Below are positions 37,413 through 45,804 of a stretch of DNA of 64,000 nt, in pieces. This DNA comes from JALORV01 sp963754065 (GTDB lineage Bacteria > Pseudomonadota > Gammaproteobacteria > Burkholderiales > Burkholderiaceae_F). Each line of letters starts with the position of its first letter. Position 1 is the first letter of the stretch. A program made the translations under genes and the position numbers. The notes below the pieces were generated by a model, which searched no databases, was not told where the DNA came from, and saw only the letters and a program-made list of their open reading frames with translations. The stretch spans positions 54,123 to 118,122 of the forward strand of contig CAVWFH010000003.1 of NCBI GenBank assembly GCA_963754065.1, written 5' to 3'.

Positions 37413-38087
37413 CTAGAACAGCACCTCGACGCGATAGCCGCGGAAATTGAAGATGGCGGCTCTCAGCTTGATCTCCTCCAGCGAGAGCTCCTGGTTCAGG
37501 CGATCCTTTTCGCGAAACAACTGGCCGTTGACGATCAGCGAGCGGGCGGTTGGATCAGGCGAATAGACCGAGCCGCCGATCGTGAACTGCGGCAATGCCG
37601 CGCGGATCTCGGGCGGCAGCTGCTCGCGCGAGTAAACGGGCGCCGGCCCCGTCGGCGGTACGTTGCCGAGCGTTACTACGGGCTTGTCGTTCTTCTCCTC
37701 GACGCGCGGGACGTTGCGCTCGACCGGCTGACGCCAGGGCGCGGGTTCCGCAATGGACTGCGCGTCGGTGGAGGCAGCGGCAGGCGGGGGTGAAACGCGC
37801 ACTGCGGCCGGCCTCGTCGGAGTCGCTTCGCGCATGCTCGGCTGCGCGGCCGGGTTCGAAGTCGCCGGGCCCGGGGCTGGCGCATCGCGCCGGACCATCA
37901 CCAGGGTCGCGGCCACGACCAGGCCGAATACGGCGCCGATCGTGACCCACACCCAGGTCGGACGCCCCTTGGATTTCGACGCTGCTCCCACCGATGGCGT
38001 CACCACCGGTTGGGAGTGCAGGCTCGGCACCGAGCCGCGCTCGCGTTCCGCGTCCGCCTTGCGCAGGGCATCGAGGATCAGGGACAT
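37413..38087 (-). CDS. gspB: General secretion pathway protein GspB
   Basis: A 224-residue inner-membrane protein assisting the type II secretion ATPase/outer-membrane assembly. It starts 'MSLILDALRKADAERERG', the family hallmark, has one membrane helix ('WVWVTIGAVFGLVVAATLVM') and a Pro/Ala-rich periplasmic linker. The globular C-terminal part 'LPQFTIGGSVYSPDPTA', 'IVNGQLFREKDRL', 'GYRVEVLF' is typical. It overlaps exeA by one base (TGATG), so the two are coupled. Confidence 0.9.
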   Translation of the reverse strand: MSLILDALRKADAERERGSVPSLHSQPVVTPSVGAASKSKGRPTWVWVTIGAVFGLVVAATLVMVRRDAPAPGPATSNPAAQPSMREATPTRPAAVRVSPPPAAASTDAQSIAEPAPWRQPVERNVPRVEEKNDKPVVTLGNVPPTGPAPVYSREQLPPEIRAALPQFTIGGSVYSPDPTARSLIVNGQLFREKDRLNQELSLEEIKLRAAIFNFRGYRVEVLF

Positions 38088-39784
38088 CAGGACGCCTTCT
38101 GCAGGCGCGGCTCGTCCACGCCGTTCGCGCGATTGAGCTGCATCAGCGTGATGGGTCCGGCGCTGCCGTCCGACGGCAACCCCTGCGCGAGCTGGAATCG
38201 ATGGATCCAGCTTTGCAGCTTGGTGGCGTCGACGCGCGGACCGACCGGACCGGTGTCGCCCAGCGCGGTCGCGAGCTGCTGCGCGAGCCATAGCGCGGCG
38301 GGCCCCGCGCGGCTGTCCACGACCGTGCCCGCGTAGTTCGGTGGCGGCCGCCAGAACGTCGCGAACTCCCCGCGCCAGTAGTCGGCGAGCACGACGAGGG
38401 GGACGGTCTGGTCGACTCCGCCGATGGTCAGTGTCGCCGTGTCATTCGACAGCCCTCTGATCATCACGTACGCAGAGCGGTTGGCGGCATCGCGCAGCGT
38501 CAGCACACCCGGCCGGTCCAGTTGCCGGATCAGCGCCAGCGTCGCGTTGCCGGTGCGATAGCAGCGGACCTGCTGCTTCTCCGCTGCCGCGCAGGGATCG
38601 CCGTCGTCTTGCGCGATGTTCCACACACGACCCAGCTCCTGCCACGCTTCCTTGTCGGCATCGACGAGCGACGCAAAGCCTGTGCGCAGGTCGAAACTCG
38701 GCGGCCTCATGGGCTCCGGTGTCACGGTAATGGGCTGCGGCGTTGGCTCAGGCGCCGCAGTCGGCCCCGGCGCAGATCCGGGCGCGGCGGCCAGCGCCGC
38801 CGGAGCAGGGTTCGCATTGGCGGCCAGCTCGGCGCGCGGTGCAGTGCGTTCGTCGCGGTTCATCGCGAGGCCGACCACTCCGACCAGCGTCGCGCCGACC
38901 GCCAGCCCGATGCCCACGAGGGCTGCGCGCTCGTAGCGGGCGCGCCGGATCTTGCCGAGATCGACCGCATCGAGCGCCTCCTCGGCCGCCTTTTCGATGA
39001 TGCGGGTGTCGACGACGGACTTGCTGTCCGCATAGGCACCGAGCAGCGCGCGATCGCACAGCAGATTGATGCGGCGTGGCACGCCGCGCGAATAGCGGTA
39101 GATGTGCCGCATCGCGCGCTGGTCGAAAGGATCGGCCTGGCGCAGTCCGGCCACACCCAGGCGATGGCGCACGTAGTGCGCGGTCTCGTCTTCCGTCAGC
39201 GCCTCGAGGTGATACCGGGCGATCACGCGCTGTGCCAGCTGCTGCATGTCGGGCCGTGCCAGTATCGCGCGCAATTCCGGCTGCCCGATCAGGATGATCT
39301 GCAGGAGCTTCCGCTCATTGGTCTCGAGGTTGGTCAGCAGGCGCAGCTGCTCCAGCACGCGCACCGACAGGTTCTGCGCCTCGTCGATGACCAGCACATT
39401 GTTCTGCCGCACGGCATGCGTGCGCAGCAGGTACTCGTTCAGCGCGTCGACATAGTCCTTGACGGTCGGCACGCCAGGCCCCTCGTGCCGGTACGGAATG
39501 CGGAACTCCGCGCACACGGTCTGCAGCAGTTCCTCGACCGTCAGCTTCGGGTTGAAGATGTAGGCGACGTTGCAGCGCTCGGGCAGTTGCTCGAGGAAGC
39601 AGCGGCACACGGTGGTCTTGCCGGCGCCGACGTCCCCGGTCAGCAGCACGAAACCGCCGCCGCCCTGCACGCCATACAAAAGGTGCGCAAGCGCCTCGCG
39701 GTGCCGCTCGCTCATGAAGAGGTAACGCGGGTCCGGTGCGATCGAAAAGGGCCTTTGCTTCAGCCCGAAGTGACGTTCGTACAT
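38087..39784 (-). CDS. exeA: ExeA/GspA-like AAA ATPase with peptidoglycan-binding domain
   Basis: An ATPase of 565 residues for type II secretin assembly. The N-terminus reads 'YERHFGLKQRPFSIAPDPRYL', Walker A is 'LLTGDVGAGKTTVCRCFL', Walker B is 'NVLVIDEAQNLS', and the arginine region is 'RYSRGVPRRINLLCDRALL'. A transmembrane helix at about residue 283 ('AALVGIGLAVGATLVGVVG') is followed by a Pro/Ala linker and a periplasmic peptidoglycan-binding-like C-terminus ('KLQSWIHRFQLAQGLPSDG'). Operon with gspB. Confidence 0.92.
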   Translation of the reverse strand: MYERHFGLKQRPFSIAPDPRYLFMSERHREALAHLLYGVQGGGGFVLLTGDVGAGKTTVCRCFLEQLPERCNVAYIFNPKLTVEELLQTVCAEFRIPYRHEGPGVPTVKDYVDALNEYLLRTHAVRQNNVLVIDEAQNLSVRVLEQLRLLTNLETNERKLLQIILIGQPELRAILARPDMQQLAQRVIARYHLEALTEDETAHYVRHRLGVAGLRQADPFDQRAMRHIYRYSRGVPRRINLLCDRALLGAYADSKSVVDTRIIEKAAEEALDAVDLGKIRRARYERAALVGIGLAVGATLVGVVGLAMNRDERTAPRAELAANANPAPAALAAAPGSAPGPTAAPEPTPQPITVTPEPMRPPSFDLRTGFASLVDADKEAWQELGRVWNIAQDDGDPCAAAEKQQVRCYRTGNATLALIRQLDRPGVLTLRDAANRSAYVMIRGLSNDTATLTIGGVDQTVPLVVLADYWRGEFATFWRPPPNYAGTVVDSRAGPAALWLAQQLATALGDTGPVGPRVDATKLQSWIHRFQLAQGLPSDGSAGPITLMQLNRANGVDEPRLQKAS

Positions 39785-39968
39785 CGCCGGTAAGGATACT
39801 GGAGCCAAAGATCAGAAATCGATCAGGGCGTGGGAAGGACGTGCTCTCCGCAGCTACCTACGCTGCCTCCAGTGGTTCGACACCCTGCGCGATCCACGCC
39901 CCGAGTCGGTGATTCCCACAGCCCGCCTCGGCGGCACAGATTCCCTGTGGACTCGAGGAACTTTCATC

Positions 39969-40571
39969 ATGCAAACCTACTTTGTTCGTCGTCCCGGCAT
40001 TGCGTCTAACGGGGCTGAACTCGACGCAGCATTGACGCGCCTGCGAACCTTCGAAGTCGAATCCACTGCACTGAACGCGCGATGGATGCATTCGTACGTG
40101 CTGCGGGAAGCCGACGGCCGCTTCGGCCTGGCCTGTGTGTTTCAGGCTGACAGCGCGCAGACACTCATGCAGCACGCTGCACGGACGAGAGTCAGGGCAC
40201 AGGAGGTCCTGCCTGTCGCCGCCACGGTGCTCATGCAGCCGTTCGCACCGACGATGGTGTACCTGATCCGGCGCCGCAACTTCTGGATGACCGCGGCCGA
40301 TCTCGAATCGAGCGCGGCAGTCTCGCGTCGTATTGGCGAAGAAGAAATGGCGCACGCCGTGAGCTGGCTGCGAACCTACGCCGTCAAGGAGAGCGACGGG
40401 ACCCTGGGTACGGTGTGCATTTACCAGGCCGTGGACTCCGATGCTCTTAGGCGGCACTCCGCCCGAGTCGGGATGCCGGCGGACGAGATCATCCCGGTGC
40501 TCGGTCGGATCGTCTTTCGCGAAGACGCTCCGACACAACGGTCGATCTCCTCCCATGCTTTGGCCGTCTGA
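39969..40571 (+). CDS. Protein with two tandem DUF4242 domains
   Basis: A 200-residue protein made of two copies of the DUF4242 ferredoxin-like fold (~1-95 and ~97-190); each ends in 'RRxxARV/RVxAxEIxPV'-like sequence: 'HAARTRVRAQEVLPVAATV' and 'HSARVGMPADEIIPVLGRI'. DUF4242 proteins are small, widespread and sometimes bind nickel; the function is unclear. The ATG at 39969 is used because sequence similarity begins there. A single-domain DUF4242 gene follows, 222 bases later. Confidence 0.75.
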   Translation: MQTYFVRRPGIASNGAELDAALTRLRTFEVESTALNARWMHSYVLREADGRFGLACVFQADSAQTLMQHAARTRVRAQEVLPVAATVLMQPFAPTMVYLIRRRNFWMTAADLESSAAVSRRIGEEEMAHAVSWLRTYAVKESDGTLGTVCIYQAVDSDALRRHSARVGMPADEIIPVLGRIVFREDAPTQRSISSHALAV

Positions 40572-40667
40572 CCTGGCCTCCGACACGCTGTCATCCGCGC
40601 AGGAATGAATCAGGAAACGATCAGGACGCGCAGAGGACTGCAGAGTGACTCAACTGCCTACGATCTT

Positions 40668-40715
40668 GGTGTGGCTGCGACAGTTGCAAAAACGCAGCTG
40701 GCAACGTGCCACACC
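40668..40715. other. 48-base inverted repeat upstream of the DUF4242 gene
   Basis: An 8-bp perfect outer stem (40668-40675 with 40708-40715) encloses a region with further complementary segments (CTGCG at 40675-40679 with CGCAG at 40693-40697). It lies about 80 bases before the downstream ATG in a 222-base non-coding gap. It could be a leader structure or an operator; nothing else is evident there. Confidence 0.35.
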
Positions 40716-40793
40716 GACCGGTCGCCCGATTCCGCAGCGCGACCCAGAGGCTAACTCCTTGCTGCGGGAATTCTTGTTAAAGGAACCAGTGAA

Positions 40794-41067
40794 ATGAAAC
40801 GCTATGTGATCGAACGTGACATCGCCGGCGTCGGCGGCCTGAACGGCGAGCAGCTCAAGGGGGCAGCGGCGACGTCGAACGCTGCGCTCGCGAAGCTTTC
40901 AGGCAAGGCGCAGTGGGTGCAGTCTTTCGTCGTCGACGACAAGACCTTCTGCATCTACCTGGCAGCAGACGAGTCGGCGGTGCAGGAACACGCGAAAGCT
41001 CAGCGGTTTCCCAGCTTCAAGGGTGACCGAAGTTCGCAGCGTCATCGATCCGATGACGGCGGTATGA
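40794..41067 (+). CDS. Single DUF4242-domain protein, one frameshift
   Basis: A DUF4242 protein of about 90 residues. The first ~77 residues ('RYVIERDIAGVGGLNGEQL', 'FCIYLAADESAVQEHAKAQ') are in the main frame. Removing one G from the GGG at about 41020-41023 continues it as 'VTEVRSVIDPMTAV' and stops at 41067, the normal family ending. As written, the frame runs on to 41168 with Arg-rich nonsense. The frameshift is probably an assembly error. Confidence 0.75.
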
Positions 41068-41161
41068 CGGTCCGGCGGCGTCGCGTGCCCGCACGCGACG
41101 CCCGCTCGGCAACGGCCGAGACTTTCACGATTCGGCGATTCCTACTCCGGAAGGACCACGC

Positions 41162-41580
41162 GTGCTAAGTCTGCACTCGACCTCTAGCCAGGAGGCATTC
41201 TGCTGGCTCGACCTCGCGGCAACCGACGCCAGCGTCGCGAAGGCCTTCTACGCTCGAGCGTTCGCATGGACGTTCCGCGACGAGCAGGCCAACGGCGGCC
41301 ACTATGCGCGATTGCGGGCCGGTGGCCAGGACGTCGGCTCGCTGTACCAATTGCGGCGAGCCCAGCTCGAGCACGGTGTGCCGTCGCACTGGACTCCGTA
41401 CATCCAGGTCGATAGCGCGGACGCGACCGTGCGCCGGATTACGGCACTTGCGGCGGACAACTCGTCGTGGCGCCGTTCGACATGCCGGGGACGGCGCGCA
41501 TCGCGCTGATCGAGGACGCGGTCGGGGCACTTGTCGGCCTCTGGGAAACGAAGCCCAGCGGCGAGCGCGTCAGCGATTGA
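41162..41580 (+). CDS. VOC-family protein, one frameshift
   Basis: A VOC protein of about 139 residues with the antibiotic-resistance-like pattern 'EAFCWLDLAATDASVAKAFY', 'GGHYARLRAGGQDVGSLYQ' and 'VPSHWTPYIQVDSADATVRR'. Restoring one base near 41448 gives 'QLVVAPFDMPGTARIALIE' then a normal ending with stop at 41580. The GTG at 41162 with GGAAGGA upstream is the start. Without correction the frame stops at 41509. Confidence 0.7.
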
Positions 41581-41745
41581 AGTTTCCGAAGTCGGGCACC
41601 TCCGACGGAGCGCTGACTGCGTCACACCGCTGGCAGCCGCGGAAAGGCGTTCGGCGACTGACCTTTGCCGAGGGCTTTCGCGCGCGCAGTGGATTGACGA
41701 GAATATGTCGACCTTCGGGGCAGATGCAGGGTGCTGCGTGACGAG

Positions 41746-43517
41746 ATGTCGACGACCTACAGTTTCGGGCCCTGTGAACTCGACGAGGCACGACGCTCCC
41801 TGTCGGCGCACGGCCGCGAGATCAAGCTGCAGCCGCGCGTCTTCGACCTGCTGTGCTATCTGGTCCGGCATCGGGAACGCGTCGTCTCCGAAAGACGAGC
41901 TACTGGACGCGCTATGGCCGGGCACCGTGGTGGTGGACAACGCGTTGCAACGGGTCGTCAGTCTGGCCCGGAGCGCACTGGCCGAAGTCGGCCTCAGCGA
42001 TGCGGTGCGTACGTACTGCGCGCCATGGTTATCGCTTCTGCATCGACGACTGCGCCGAGGCGGTTGCCCAGCGGCAGCGGCTGACCCATCCGGAAGCGTG
42101 GCCGAAGCTCGCGCAGCGTGCGATCGCAACGACTGGGTCGCCGCTAGCGAGGTCTACGCGGCGGCGGATGCGCTGTCGCCTCTTTCGCCGGACGACGTCG
42201 AGCAGTGGGGCCGGGCTGCCATCTGCGCCGGTCTTGGACCGACGGCCGTCAGCGCGCTCGAGCGGGCCGTCGCACGGCGTGATGCAGATGGCGACGCGTT
42301 GGGTGCGGCGCGCGCGACGCTGCTGCTGGTACAGATTCGCATCGATCACAAGCAAGGCGTGATGGCCCGCGGGTTGCTACAGCGCGCATCGCGCTATCTG
42401 GACGGCAAGTCGAGCGTCATTGAACGAGGCCACTCTCGCATGGCTGGCCAGCCGAATGGCCCTCGTCGACGGCGATGCCGAGGTGGCGCTGGAGATGGCC
42501 GACGAAGCGTGCAAGCTCGGACGCGCGTTGCGCGACCCCGACGTGGAATGTCTCGGTCTGGTGTACCGGGGCCATGCATTGACGGCGCGGGGCGATGATC
42601 GCGAAACGGGCTGGCGCAGCACGAGGAAGCCGCCGCTGTCATCCGCCTCGGCGGTGTGCGCTCGTGGGTGGCGGGATGGGCGCTGTGCTCGATCCTGTAC
42701 GCCGCCCGCTATCGCTGCGACTGGCTGCGCGCAGCGCAATTCGCCGAAGCATTCAGCGAGTGGAGCCACGCATGCCGGATGCCGGCGTTTCCCGGGACAT
42801 GCCAGTTGCATCGCGCTGCAGTGCTCGGCGTGCAGGGCGAGCTGGAACGCGCCGCTTCCGAAGTGCGATCGGCCGCCGCGTTGCTTGCGCAGGCAGCGCC
42901 GTGGGCAGAAGGGGACGCCTACTGCGTGCTGGGTGATATTCAGCTCAGCGTCGGTGACTTCGAAGACGCCGAGATGTCGTTCAAGCACGCCCATGCGCTG
43001 GGATGGGATCCGCAACCTGGACTCGCGCGCCTGCATCTGTTGACGGGCCGGCCCGAACTGGCGCAACGCGGTCTCGAGCGCGCGTTGCAAGAAGGAGACT
43101 GGTCGCTACGAGAGCGGCGAGGCCAGCTGCTGTGCCTGCTCGTGCACGCCTCGCTGGCCACTGGAGACGTCGAACGTGGTCGCGAAGCGCTGCAAGTGCT
43201 GGCCACTGATCCTCAGATGCTTGCCACCGACGCACTCAAGGCCATGCATTGCTGCGCGCAGGCCGAACTCGCACTGAACGATCGCGAGTTCAAGCCTGCA
43301 GCTCAGCATTTGCAGGCGCGCCATACGATATTGGCGCGAAGTCGGTTCCCCTGTGGGAGAAGCCGATGCGCGCATGCGTTTCGCCGAGTGCCTGCTTCAG
43401 GACCGGGACATCGCTGGCGCCGAGTTGGAATTGCACGCCCTGGAGTCGAACCTCGCGCGCGTCACGACGGTGCATCGTTCCAGGCTTGACGCGCTGCGTG
43501 GCGCACTGCGCAGCTAG
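41746..43517 (+). pseudogene. Winged-helix/TPR regulator, about six frameshifts
   Basis: Pieces of one regulator are spread over three frames. First comes an OmpR/PhoB-type winged helix ('YSFGPCELDEARRSLSA', 'PRVFDLLCYLVRHRERVVS', then in another frame 'KDELLDALWPGTVVVDNAL', then 'HGYRFCIDDCAEAV'). A TPR body follows ('EVALEMADEACKLGRAL', 'LGDIQLSVGDFEDAEMSFK', 'ECLLQDRDIAGAELELHAL') ending at 43517. Shifts are seen near 41890, 42015, 42100, 42420, 42605 and 43350. It may be a decayed gene or a cluster of sequencing errors; neighbouring genes also have indels. The stop overlaps the convergent DUF1203 stop in CTAG. Confidence 0.6.
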
Positions 43518-44017
43518 GTTGCACGCCGATCGACAACGCGACCGACGCGGTCGACGCGATCGACCCGGCAGGCATAGCAGCCTCGACGCGCGTTGTGCAC
43601 ATGCAGGTACGCAATCTGCGCATCCGCCAAGAATCGATCGATCAGCGTTTCCATCTCGGTCCCGGGCGCAATCTCCGCGTCGATGATGTAGTCCTTGGCG
43701 TCGTACGCCCGTACGCTCAGCAGGCGGCGCCGTTGCTGGTCAGGGATCACATTGATCGCATTGAAGCCCTGGGTTGCAGAGCGGCGAATGAAGATCGGCC
43801 CGCTGGCTGCGTACGGGCTCGCGGCAGCCTGATGCCGGAAGGTGAAGAGCAAGACCTCTTCACCCACTTCGGCATCCTGCAGGCTGATGCGACATGGCGC
43901 CGAATTGGGCTCGTCGACAATGCGGCGTTCGACGCCACGGCGCCGCAGCTCATCGTCGGTGGCGTGTTGCAGCTCGGCGAACTGATCGGCGGGCAGGCCG
44001 GTGATGCGGAAGTCCAT
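43514..44017 (-). CDS. DUF1203 protein
   Basis: A 167-residue protein of the DUF1203 family: 'FRITGLPADQFAELQHATD' at the start, 'CRISLQDAEVGEEVLLFTF', 'SGPIFIRRSATQGF', 'LLSVRAYDAKDYIIDAEI' and 'IAYLHVHNARRGCYACRVDR' at the end. The final conserved His/Cys cluster suggests metal binding. The ATG at 44017 matches the family start. The family is uncharacterised. Confidence 0.85.
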   Translation of the reverse strand: MDFRITGLPADQFAELQHATDDELRRRGVERRIVDEPNSAPCRISLQDAEVGEEVLLFTFRHQAAASPYAASGPIFIRRSATQGFNAINVIPDQQRRRLLSVRAYDAKDYIIDAEIAPGTEMETLIDRFLADAQIAYLHVHNARRGCYACRVDRVDRVGRVVDRRAT

Positions 44018-44126
44018 GAAACCTCGATGCTGATTCACTGAGGCCCCGAGTCTCCGCGCTGTCAGTCCGGGCGGCACTCCGTTTCTTGCGCAGCAATGTC
44101 GGCGCCGGCCAGCACCGCCGGTTCTG

Positions 44127-45599
44127 CTACTGGACGACCTTGACCGCTGTCGGCTTCCACGAGCCGTCGATGATCGACGGCGGTTTCTCATTCGGCCAGT
44201 ACAACCGCATCGTCAGGTTGAATTCACCGGCGGGCGCAGGCAGCCAGTTGGCTTCTTTGTCCTTGCCCGGCGAATCCTTCTGGATATAAAGGTCGAGCGA
44301 ACCGTCCGCATTGCGTTTAAACGGCATCCAGCTGCTGAGCGCATAGCGGTTGAGCGGGTTGGCGACAAAGAACGACTGCGGGTCGTACATCGTGACGGAC
44401 CAGAACGCATGCACCGGCGGCTCCTGCCCCTTGTCGAAGTGCAGAACGTAGCGGTTGGCGCCGTTGAGCGGCTTGTCGGTGCCGTCAGTAAACGTAGACG
44501 GATACACCGCGTCCGCCGGCAGGTTGGCGCCGAGGCCGACCAGCGCGACCACGGCACGGGTTCCGTAGTCGGTGCCGAAGTTGGCGAGGTTCATCGACGG
44601 CAGCCGCCAACCGTTCACTGGAGCTCCGGACTTCTTCGACGCAGCCTGCAGCTTCTCCAGCGCCACCGGCACCGCCTTCTCCAGACCCTTCACGACGGCA
44701 GGGTCGAGCTTCGAGGCGTCGAATTTCTCGCCGGGCACGATGCCGATCTTCGCGAGTTTGGCGAGCATTGGCGCATCCGCCGCGGGTGGCGGGTTGGCCT
44801 TCATCAGACGAGCCATCGCATTGAAGAATTCCGCTGTGCTCATCTTCGCGACGACCTCCACTGGCGGAGTCTTCATGTCAATCGACGGATCGACCGTGCC
44901 CGGTGGCGGCGTGTAGGGCTTGCCGAAGGCGGGCAGTGGCACGAGCTTGTACTGTTTCTGGATCGCATGCACCGCGGCGTAGTCCTTCGGGCCGTTGGTC
45001 TGCGTGCGGCCGATGAGCCACACCAGGTTGGTCGGCGAGTTCAGCTGCTGGACGCCCTTCGGCAACGCGCCGCTCCAGCCCGGCCCGGTGATCGCGAAGT
45101 GCCCGGCCTTGGTGCCCGTCGTGCGCTTGCCTGGCGAGGCGAAGATGTTGGTCCAAGCGTCGAGCATCGGCATCAGGTAATAGCGGCCTTTCGTATCAGG
45201 CACCGACAACACGATCGGCTCTTTCGAAAGATCCAGGCAGGCTGCGGAGTAGAGCGTGTCGACGTTCGCGCGCACGACGTCCTTGAACGACGCATCCGGA
45301 AACGCCGGCATGTGTGCGAACTGGTTGACCGGCGCGTCCATCGCCGTGACCGACGCCACGTTAGTGAGCTTGCGGCACGTGGCGTCCATGATTACCAGCG
45401 GAAAGCCGTACGCCACCGCCTCGACGCCGGCCTCGAGCGCCTCCTTTTCCTTCGCAACTGAGGCATCGGATGCCTTCGCCGATGCCTCGGCCTTTGCCTT
45501 GTCGGCCGATGCAGAATCGGGCTTCGGTCCGCAGGCGACGAGGCCCAACGCCGCAAGCAGCAACATGGCCAGGCGGCTGGTCGAATGCTTGATCATCAA
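44127..45599 (-). CDS. DUF1254/DUF1214 lipoprotein
   Basis: A 490-residue lipoprotein with lipobox 'LGLVACGPK'. The body has the DUF1254 half ('AYGFPLVIMDATCRKLTNV', 'NVDTLYSAACLDLSKEPIV', 'YYLMPMLDAWTNIFASPG') and the C-terminal DUF1214 half ('VHAFWSVTMYDPQSFFVAN', 'GSLDLYIQKDSPGKD', 'NLTMRLYWPNEKPPSI'). This two-domain type is common in Proteobacteria and algal viruses; the role is unknown. It is divergent from the UvrD-like helicase. Confidence 0.9.
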   Translation of the reverse strand: MMIKHSTSRLAMLLLAALGLVACGPKPDSASADKAKAEASAKASDASVAKEKEALEAGVEAVAYGFPLVIMDATCRKLTNVASVTAMDAPVNQFAHMPAFPDASFKDVVRANVDTLYSAACLDLSKEPIVLSVPDTKGRYYLMPMLDAWTNIFASPGKRTTGTKAGHFAITGPGWSGALPKGVQQLNSPTNLVWLIGRTQTNGPKDYAAVHAIQKQYKLVPLPAFGKPYTPPPGTVDPSIDMKTPPVEVVAKMSTAEFFNAMARLMKANPPPAADAPMLAKLAKIGIVPGEKFDASKLDPAVVKGLEKAVPVALEKLQAASKKSGAPVNGWRLPSMNLANFGTDYGTRAVVALVGLGANLPADAVYPSTFTDGTDKPLNGANRYVLHFDKGQEPPVHAFWSVTMYDPQSFFVANPLNRYALSSWMPFKRNADGSLDLYIQKDSPGKDKEANWLPAPAGEFNLTMRLYWPNEKPPSIIDGSWKPTAVKVVQ

Positions 45600-45767
45600 A
45601 TCTCCTTTCTTGCTTGTTCCGGGAAGGTCGCCTCGGCGTCAGGCCAGATGTGCGCGGAAACGCCGGCGCAGCCGAGTTTGCAGCGGCGGATTATCGCGTG
45701 AACGGCGCAGCGTGAACTCTCGCCTCGATGGCCCCCGATTACACGCTCCGGGCGTGCGTTATCCGTG

Positions 45768-45787
45768 TACTGTATGGATTCACAGTC
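45768..45787 (+). promoter_or_regulatory. LexA (SOS) box-like sequence upstream of the helicase
   Basis: The 20 bases at 45768-45787 match the SOS-box pattern: TACTGTAT at the left and ACAGT at the right, i.e. a perfect CTGT-N8-ACAG core (45770-45773 and 45782-45785), with 15 of 20 bases equal to the E. coli-type consensus. The box ends 17 bases before the GTG start of a UvrD/Rep-like helicase, a class of gene often under LexA control. No LexA gene is in the window. Confidence 0.65.
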
Positions 45788-45804
45788 ATCGACTCATCGC
45801 CACC

